Translations under genes and position numbers: made by a program
NCBI RefSeq assembly: GCF_047675955.1
Contig: NC_132912.1
Location: 22,914,500-22,978,499, forward strand
DNA: 64,000 nucleotides
Source of the DNA: Chlorocebus sabaeus
Taxonomy: Eukaryota > Chordata > Mammalia > Primates > Cercopithecidae
Direction: 5' to 3'
In this document: positions 52,201 to 62,200 of the stretch, piece after piece
How the letters are laid out: every line of letters begins with the position of its first letter
How positions within the stretch are numbered: position 1 is the first letter of the stretch
The notes under the pieces: model-generated
Databases searched by the model: none
Told to the model about the DNA's origin: nothing
Seen by the model: only the letters and a program-made list of their open reading frames with translations

Positions 52201-55200
52201 GGCCTGGGAGTGTTTCCCGAGATAGCAATAGGATGAGGACAGTCATGGCAGAGTGCATGTCCCACCGACTTAGACTATGATAATAATACTAGATAACACT
52301 TACATGCACTGACAAGGGGCCAGGCACTGTGCTAAGTGCTACTGATATATTAAATCATTTAATCCTATCTAACAGCCCTGTGAAGTAGGTACTATTATTA
52401 TTTCCTTTACATCTGAGCTAACAGAGGCATAGAGAAGTTAAAATAAGGCAGTACTCAATTGAATTATGGGCCCTCCTAAATTTATCACAAGGATTATCTG
52501 TGTAACAATTCTATATTAGTATCATATTGAATGTTTACCCAAAAACAAAAAAGGAAAATTATAACCAAAAAAGGGAAGTTTTTTTTATTTCTTATGTTTT
52601 ATTCTATTTACATACCATGGAATTTGAGAAACAAAAATGTTTTGTGGCCAGGCATGGTGGCTCACGCCTGTAATCCCAGCACTTTGGGAGGCTGAGGTGG
52701 GAGGATTGCTTGAGCCCAGGAGACTGAGGCTGCAGTGAGCCATGGTCACACCACTGCACCCCAGCCTGGGTGACAGAGTGAAACCCTGTCTCAAAACAAA
52801 CACACACACAAACCTTTGTAATACCTCTTATGCAACTCTTTATTTTAAAAGTAGAATAGATACCTCAAAGCATTCGTTTATTTGCCCAAAGTCATGCGGG
52901 TGGTTAGTAGTGGCACTGAGGTTAGAGCCCTGCACACAGGCATACCTGTCTAGCTTTAATTAGGCTGACAAAAATAGTATAAAATGTACTTTACAACAGT
53001 CAATATACTTATTTTTAAGCATTTTTGGCATTTCTAATAATCAAATTGAATATAAGCAATCAAGATGTATTAATTGAAATAAGCTGGATAATTCTTATTT
53101 GCATTCTGTACAAGATTTATTAAAATCAGAATTTAAAAATACCCTCCCAGCAAAACACACACACACAAAGATTACTATTACATAATAAATAAATGTAGGA
53201 CACAGTAACTCAACTCTTCTGATATGTGTTCTAGGCACATTTTGCACTTTTATGGTTATTGTTTCTAGTGTCTTAGAAGGAAGTACAGCTCAGGATCGAG
53301 AAATATAGCAGGCTAGAGAATGTGTTGGGTTGGCCCCACCTAGGCAAGAAACCTACCCCACCATTTGCTGTGTGGTTTTGAGCCTCAATTTCCTCATCTG
53401 TAAAATGAGATAATAATATTACCTATCTCGTAAGGGAGTGTTCAGTAGATACTGCCATTATCATTATTATTTTGAGACAGGGTCTCACTCTGTTGCCCAG
53501 GCTAGATTTCAGTGGCGTGATCTCAGCTTACTGCAACCTCTGCCTCCCAGGTTCAAGCGATTCTCCTGCCTCAGCCTCCCAAGTAGCTGGGATTACAGGT
53601 ACAAGCCACCACACCTGGCTAATTTTTGTATTTGTAATAAGGTAGGGGTTTCACCATGTTGGCCGGGCTGGTCTTGAACTCCTGACCTCAAGTGATTCAC
53701 CTGCCTCGGCCTTCCAAAATGCTGGGATTACAGTCATGAACCACCATACCCGGCCTATTATTATTATCAATAAACATCAATATTCTGTTTCTTCCTTTGT
53801 AGATGATGTTAAAAAATTGTTAAGGGAGTTAGATGTCATGAATTCTGTCATTGCCCAGCTCGCTCCAGAAGGTAACTTTGCATTCTATATCTGTTTTAAA
53901 AAATGGAACTGATTTTTTACAGTTGATCAAACTATATATTGAAAATCATTCATGAGCTATTGTGAAGTGTTATTAAAATCTCTCAAACCACAACTCAATT
54001 TTGAGTTTATAAAAAAGGTGAGCTATAAGCAAGATACAATTTGTGGAGCTTTGGTTTCCAAAGCATATTTTAAAGTAGTGACTGAATAATAAGCAGTTAG
54101 CATACTTGTGTTATTTATTTTTGATACACAGAAGAAGTAGTTATCCATGAGTTTGCTAGTCTTTGTCTAGCAAACATGTCTGCAGAGTACACCAGTAAAG
54201 TGCAAATATTTGAACATGGGGGATTAGAGCCACTCATCAGACTACTGAGTAGCCCAGACCCGGATGTAAAGAAGAATTCTATGGAATGCATTTACAACTT
54301 GGTGCAGGTAAGATTAATTTCTAAAAAGTGTTCAGACGAAAGCTGATTTTAGAATTTATTTTCCCATTAAAAATAGAAAAAAGCTTTTAAAAACTCACCA
54401 GTTTTGCATCATTAGATCTTCTTTTTACTGGTATTTATCATTCAGAGAAAAAAATAACGGAAGCTTAATGTAGATATCTTTCAATTTTCACATAAGTCAT
54501 TGTTTCCTATGAAAAAGTATTTTGGAAATATATTTCTATTTTTAAAGAATAGAATGGCATGCAAATAAAATGTACTTCTTTTGAAACAAGAAATCTAATA
54601 TGTGGAACCTGGGCAGTTACTATTGATTGAACCCTGGTGGTCTAAGCACATCAGATGTAATATATCCCCTATTCAATGTACTGAGATTTTGGTTTAGGCT
54701 TTTTTGTTGCTAAAAATCTAATGATCTGAGTGTGCAGAACAGAATTCATTGTCCACAATAGCAAGACGCCACCTCACTGTGCTGTTTTCCTTTGTCATGG
54801 AAATAAACTGTCAACCTTCCCCTCCCCTACAGTCCTGTCCTTTGAACCCCCACCCCGGGAACACACACACATACACACACACACACACACACGCACGCAC
54901 GCACACACCCTAACGCCCACAGCAGGTCAGCTTCCTGATACTTTGAACAGCCTTCTCTGCTGCTTAGATTCCTTAACAATTATCATGCACATTTGATGAA
55001 CTTTAGATCACCTGAAATTGGAAAGACACAAATTTTAAATGGCCATCAATAGAGTAAGAAATGAGGAGATATCAAAACGAGAGTGAAGAAGAGGATTAAT
55101 GGAGAGGCAACGTATCCAGGCAGAGAGAGACAAACAGGCTCATGTCAAAAGGCAGCAAAAGCAAAATTCCTGGCCCAGCATGCAGTTGCCACTCCTCCTC

Positions 55201-58200
55201 CCTCCCTAAAAAAGACATCCTAAAGAGGAAGCTTAGTCCCTCTTTTCCCTTCTCCCATTACTTTGGCTTTACATCATTTGATTAAATATTCCTGTAAGCA
55301 TATTTGTGTTTTAAATCCAAAGACTCCTTACAGCAATATTTCCCTATTGTTTTAATCAAGAAGAAATAAAAATAATTACCTCCACGGTTCTTAACAGCAG
55401 TACTGGCTTAAAAATGTGTATTAGTTTCCTCGGGCTGCTGTAACAAAGTACTACAAACTAGGTGGCTTAAAACTACAGACAGTCACAGTTCTGGAGGCCA
55501 GAAGTCCAAAATCAAGGTGTCAGTAGGACCACATCCCCGCTGAGACTACATAAGACCCTTCCTCTCCTCTTCCCATCTTCATGTAGTGGCCATCCATTGG
55601 TGGCATCCCTGGGCTTGTGGTTGCATTCCAGCAAGCTCTCCCTCTGTCATCTCTCTCTCCTAAGGACACTAATTGTACAAGGACACCACTAAAGGCCCAC
55701 CTTACTTTGGGACGACCTCATCTTAACTAATTACATCTGCAATGACCCTGTTTTCAATAAGGTCACATTATGAGGTACTGGGGTTAGGACTTCAACACTT
55801 ATTTTGGAGGGATACAATTCAATCCATGACAAAAAGCAACCTACAATTGTGTCTAAAGGAAGCTGAATATTAGTGATCAACTGAAGGATGGACAGGGGAA
55901 AGCTAAGCTACAATTGGAGCCTTTTCTGCCTTATAAATATATATAGTAAAATAGTAAAATATAAAAAATAGTATAAATATAAAATAGTATATTTTATATA
56001 TGTTTTGATTATTTATAAATGTTTTGATTAAAGGTGTCATGTCTTAAAAGAGTTTGGGAGCTTTTCATGGCTTCTTGGCTTGTTTTCTTAAGCTCCCCCA
56101 ACCACCCACTTCTTCACTCACACAGAATCACAGACATACAAGCACAACAATTGTCTGGATTACAATGACCTCTTGATTGTGTAAATGTCTTAAATAAAGG
56201 TCATGTATCTGAATAAACCTGCTTTAAATTTGCATACAGAGGGCCTGTCAACAGTACTGCATGCTAATAGGTATTTCATAAATAATCCATTTGAATGAGA
56301 TAATAAGGAATCAATGCCATATCATTGTATTAATTACTATTTGAAGCAGTGTATCCAAGTGTGAAAAGAATTTTATTATGCATAGATTTTATTATAATGC
56401 TGTTTAGAGTAATCAGAATTTGCTGTATAATAAACAATAGATACTACAAAAGACATAGACCATGTATATTTTGTTGTAGACAATGTCTACATATTACAGT
56501 TAAAATAAATTTTGGTGTTGTCAATGGAAAGATTTCTTATTTTTGTGAGTTATTTTGGAAGGGAATCTGGAATAAAAGATGGGAAAATTATAACTTACGT
56601 TCTTGTGTTAGAAAATAGAATTTCTCCATTCTTGAGAATGTATTTTGCTTAAAAAAATATTGTTTTGATTATCTGTATTTTGTGGCAGGATTTTCAATGT
56701 CGAACTACACTTCAAGAACTAAATGCAATACCTCCTATCTTAGAGCTCTTGAAGTCAGAATATCCAGTGATTCAGTTGTTGGCTCTCAAAACCTTAGGTG
56801 TTATTACAAATGATAAGGAGTCTCGAACAATGCTAAGAGACAATCAAGGATTGGACCATCTTATTAAGATCCTAGAAACTAAGGTATTTAGTTTCATTCA
56901 TTTGACTCTCTATGAGGAAATGTATCTCTCCCAAATGTTTAAAATGAAATTTTATTATATTTAATGTGTATTAAGTGTAATGGATTAATTTGCTTATTGC
57001 TACATAAAGGTTATTGGCCTGTTTAAATCAGGCTAATTGTAGGGACCATTATAAACTAATTTTAAAAGCCTTCTGGTTTATCAGACTTAAGATTTTTAAA
57101 TTCTTGTCTATGATCTTCCTCTTGATTTCCTGAAACCCCTAGGGTGAGTCTTTTAACCTTCATTATGGTTTTCTCTGGGATAAAGCAGAAGCATAATTTA
57201 CCTTCTATATACATTTTAATAATATTGGAGTTAAATGTCCACAGTTGCTAATAAGCCCCTTAAGAATCAAACTTTAAGAATATCTGTGCCTTCTAGGATC
57301 TCTTGGTTACAAAAACTCATCTAGCAGTTTATTGAAAACCATTTAATTGACTTGAGTGGTCCAGATCGCTTCTGAATGTGTCCAGTGTCTTTAGCCACTA
57401 ACTCCTTAGTGAAACAGTAATAAACAGATTTCAGATCCAGTATCCCTACTTTAATATTTAGTAAATTAAGTTAATTCTAATAACAGAAATCTGCTTGAAG
57501 TACCTCTTAGAGATTCCAGAGATAGGAACATATTGAAGGAGTACAATAGAGTAATAACTTTGTATTATGTTTCAAACTATCTAATTGTTAAAATTTTTCT
57601 AAAAAACCAGAACTCAGTTTGACTATACAGCACTGGGAAAACGAAGTACAATATAAAAGAGCAGAGATGGCACAAGCATGTTCCCAGTCATGTGGACCTA
57701 CCTGCCTTTGATTTGTGGATCCCATATGTGATCCCCTATAATTACATTTGTGATGCAAAATGCTAGTAACACTGTATAGCAAACATTTTATCCTGTTTAA
57801 AAGGGGAACTGAAACCAGAAATGTTACTTAATTTGCCTCATGTCACACAGGTAGAAAGTGACAAACCACAGGGTTTATCTGATATGCCACATATTCTCGC
57901 CTATCTGATATTTTACCTGTCTTTTTTTAATTAGGAAAAGGGATGGAAGCACCTACTAGGTGGCAGGCATTGTGATTTTATTAAATTTGTAATTCTTTGA
58001 GGAATGTGATGGTATTTTTATCCATGAAATGAAAGTATTGGTAATAATTGTATCATTACGTATATAATCATATATAACTATTATAGCATTAATCCTATTA
58101 CACCAATAAGGAAAATGCCTCTCAAAGAGGTTGAATAACTTGCCTATGGTTAGAGCTAGGAAATATGTGAGAAGTATTTTTTAAGAACTGATATGTATAT

Positions 58201-59221
58201 ATTCTAATGGGAAAAACTCAAAGAACACAAAAATATAGAGAGTGAAAAATAAAAATGCTCGTCCCCATCCTCACCTAAGAGTAGGTACAAGGCACAGGTG
58301 TCTGCTCCCATAATTTTTATTCAGCATTGTCCTGGAGGTTGGAACAAGGGCAATAAGGCCAAATAAATAAATAACACAAAAGACTAACAAACTGGGGCCA
58401 GGCACAGTGGCTCACACCTATAATCCCAGCACTTTGGGAGGCTGAGGTGGGCAGATCATGAGGTCAGGAGATCGAGACCATCTTGGCCAACATGGTGAAA
58501 CCCCATCTCTACTAAAAACACAAAAATTAGCTGGGCATGGTGGCAAGTGCCTGTAATCCCAGTTACTCGGGAGGCTAAGGCAGAAGAATCGTTTGAACCA
58601 GGGAGCTGAAGGTTGCAGTGAGCCGAGATCGCACCACTGCACTCCAGCCTGGCAACCGAGCAAGACTCCATCTCACAAAAACAAACAAACAAACAAAAAG
58701 ACTAAGAAACTGGAAAGGAAGAAGTAAAACTGTATTTATTCACAGATTGCATCTATATTTATTCAGATTGCATGACCACATATACAGAAGATCCTAAGAA
58801 GACTACAGAAACTTACTAGAACTAATAAATAGATCTATCGAGGTCACAGGATGAAAGTTCAATACATAAAAATGTATCGTATTTCTATATGTGAGCAATG
58901 AAAAAAACAGCAAAACAAAAAGTACAATTGGACTTATAATACATTCCTAAAATATGAACTACATGGAGATAAATTTATCAAAATTTTTGCTAAATCTGTA
59001 CACTAAAAAATATAAAATACTTTTTAAAAGGAACTAAAGAGATAATATATGTATATGGAGTGAACACATATTAATATGTCAGTTTCTACTTAATTACCTT
59101 TTGCTTAGTTTTCAATTATCATATAATGATTGATTTGGTTATATTTAAGCTTGCCATTTGTTTATTTGTCTGACCTGTTGCTTTATTCCACAGTTCCTCT
59201 CTTCCTGCCTTTTGTAGTGTT

Positions 59222-59252
<31 letters not shown>

Positions 59253-62200
59253 GAGATGGAGTCTTGCTCTGTCACCTAGGCTGCAGTGCAGTGGCACGAT
59301 CTTGGCTCACTGCAACTTCCACCTCCTGGGTTCAAGTGATTTTCCTACTCAGCCTCCCAAGTAGCTGGGATTACAGGCATGTGCCACCACACCCAGCTAA
59401 TTTTTGTATTTTGGGTAGAAACGGGGGTTTCACCGTGTTGGCCAGGTTGGGTCTCAAACTCCTGACCTCAGGTGATCCTCCTGCCTTGGCTTCCCAAAGT
59501 GCTGGGACTACAGGCATGAGCCACTGCACCTAGCCCCTGTAGTGTTAATTTTTTTAGTGTTACATTGTAATTCTTCTCTTGGCTTTTTTGCTATATTTGT
59601 TCTATTTTTAGTGGTTGCTGTAGTGATTACAATATGCAACTTAACTTTAACTTATAATAGTCTAGAGTTAATATTGAACTACTTGAAGTAAAATACTAGA
59701 ACCTTTTAACAATACCTCTACTTACTTTTCCTACTGTTAATATTGTTACATATTTTATGTCTGTGTCCATTATAAACCCAACCACACAATGTAATAATTG
59801 TTTTGAAGAGTCCCATATCATGTGTCCTCAAGATATTAAGGATTATACATTCATATGTGTTTGTCTAGTACTTATGCATATATTCATCTGTCCATCAATA
59901 TTTAATATTTTATATTTACTCACATATTTATGATTTCTGGTTTCATTTTTTCCTGTAGATCCACGTTGTCTTCAGGGTCATTTCCTTCTGGAGAACCTCA
60001 TTTAGCATTTCTTATAGTGTGACTATAATGGCATGAATTCTGTCTTTTAAATTTATCTGGAAGTAGCTTCCTTTTGCCTTTAATTTTGAAAAGATATTTT
60101 TGCTTGATATAAAATTCTTGGCTGCTAGTTTTTTCTTTTTAGCATTTTAAAATTTCTTCTGAATGCCAATATTTCTGATGAAAATTCAGCCATTAAGCTT
60201 AACTATCTTCCTGTACATGATGTGTCACTTTTCTTTGGCTGCTTTTAACACTTTGCTCTTTATCTTTGGCTTTCTGCATATCTCTTCTGCATAGAAGTGA
60301 TATAATTGTATCTCCTGCTTGGGGTGCTTGACCTTCTTAGATCTGTAAATTAGTGTTTTCTGCCAATCATGGAATTTTTCAGTCATTATGTATGCAAATA
60401 TTTTTCCTATTCCTTCTTTCCCTCTGGAGCCCAATTACACATATGGTGTCTCGCTTGATATTTTACAAGACTCTAAAGCTTTGCACATTTTTCTTCAATT
60501 TTTTGGATTAAATAATGTCTTTTTATCTCTATTCAATTTATCTGATTCTTTTGGCATCTCTACTCTGCTGTTTAGTCCATCTAGTGATTTTTTCTTTCTA
60601 GTTTTTGTACTTTTCAAGTCTTAAATTTCCATGTTTGAAGTGTCATTTCTCTATTGAGCTTTCCTCTGTTAACATATTTATCATAGCTGCTTTAAAGTCT
60701 TTAACTACTTAATCCACCAACATCTGGCCCTATCAGAGTAGATTTCTATTGACTGCCTTTTTTTCTGACTTTGAGTCACACTTTCCTGTTTCTTTTTTGC
60801 ATGGTTAAGAATGAGCATTGTAGATAATACTTTCTAGTGATTCCAGATTCTGTTGTGCCCGTCTGAGGATTGTGGCTATTTTGGTCTAGTAGGTGGTGAA
60901 CTACACACTTTGTCTCACTAGTGGTGCAGCTGGTATCTCTGCTCAGTTCTTATAGTTTCTGGTTGCTGCTGTTTTTAGCCTGACTCCATGGAGGTCTCCC
61001 CAGAGCTTCTACAGTTTGGCAGTCACCTGTGGCTCCTCTATCAGTCTCAGGCTCTGACCTCTAACACCTCAGACCAGTAAGGTTTCAGCACTCCGCCAGA
61101 CGAGCTGCACATGGATTGAGGAATGCACCGTATTTAAAAGCAGTAAATTAATAAATCTCACCTAGCACAGCTCCCTCTTCAAGGATAAGATATAATGCTT
61201 TGTAGTCCTTGCCTCTTTATTTTCACCAGGGTTCCTGGGATATCTTCCATGCATGTATAGTTTAGTGGTCAGTCAGGGGTCTGGGAATAGTTTATACTCA
61301 GATTTTGAGTTATACCATATATTAGAGTTCTCTAGAGAAATAGAACCAACATGATGCATGTATATTGTACATGTGCCTGTGTATATGGGTGTATTAGTCC
61401 GTTTTTACACTGCTATAAAGAACCACCTGAGACTGGGTTATTTATAAAGAAAAGAGGTTTAATTGATTCACAGATCCTAGTGGCTGAGGAGGCCTCAGGA
61501 AACTTATAATCATAGCAGAAGGAGAAACAGGCTCATCTTACATGGCAGCAGATGAGCATGTGAAGGAGGAACTGTCAAACACGTATAAAACCATTAGATC
61601 TCATGAGAACTCACTGTCACGAGAACAGCATGGGGGAGCTGCCCCCATGATCCAATCACCTCCCATCAGGTCCCTCCCTTGACACATGGGGATTATGTTA
61701 GTTAATTTGCCTGGAGATCACAATTTGAGACGATATTTGGGTTAGGACACAGAGCCAAACCATATCAGTGGGTGTGTGTTGGAGGGGGGTGGGCGGGTAC
61801 TTGTTTTAAGGAATTGGCTCATGTGATTTTGGAGGCTTGGCAAGTCCCAAATCCACAGGTTAGACCAGTAGGCTGAAGACCCAGAGAAGTGTTGTAATTT
61901 GAGTCCAGGGGTGCTCTACTGGCAGGATTCCCTCTGAGGCCAGGTAGATCAGTCTTTTCCTATTAAGGCCTTCAGCTGATTAGATGAGGTCCACCCACAT
62001 CATGGAGGGTAATCTGTTTTACTCAACGTCTGTTTTAAACATTAATTTCATATAAAAAGTACTTTCACAAACATCTAGGATAATATTTGGCCAAATATTT
62101 GAGTACTGTGGCCCAGATAAAAATTCATCGCAAGTTTTCTCCTTGTCAATTTGGTACCCATATGCATCTTAAATCATAATCTTCAAATAAAGACAATGAT

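Noticed and set aside
54730..54996. 88-codon frame with a His-Thr repeat
   Set aside because: The repeat is the translated (AC)n microsatellite.
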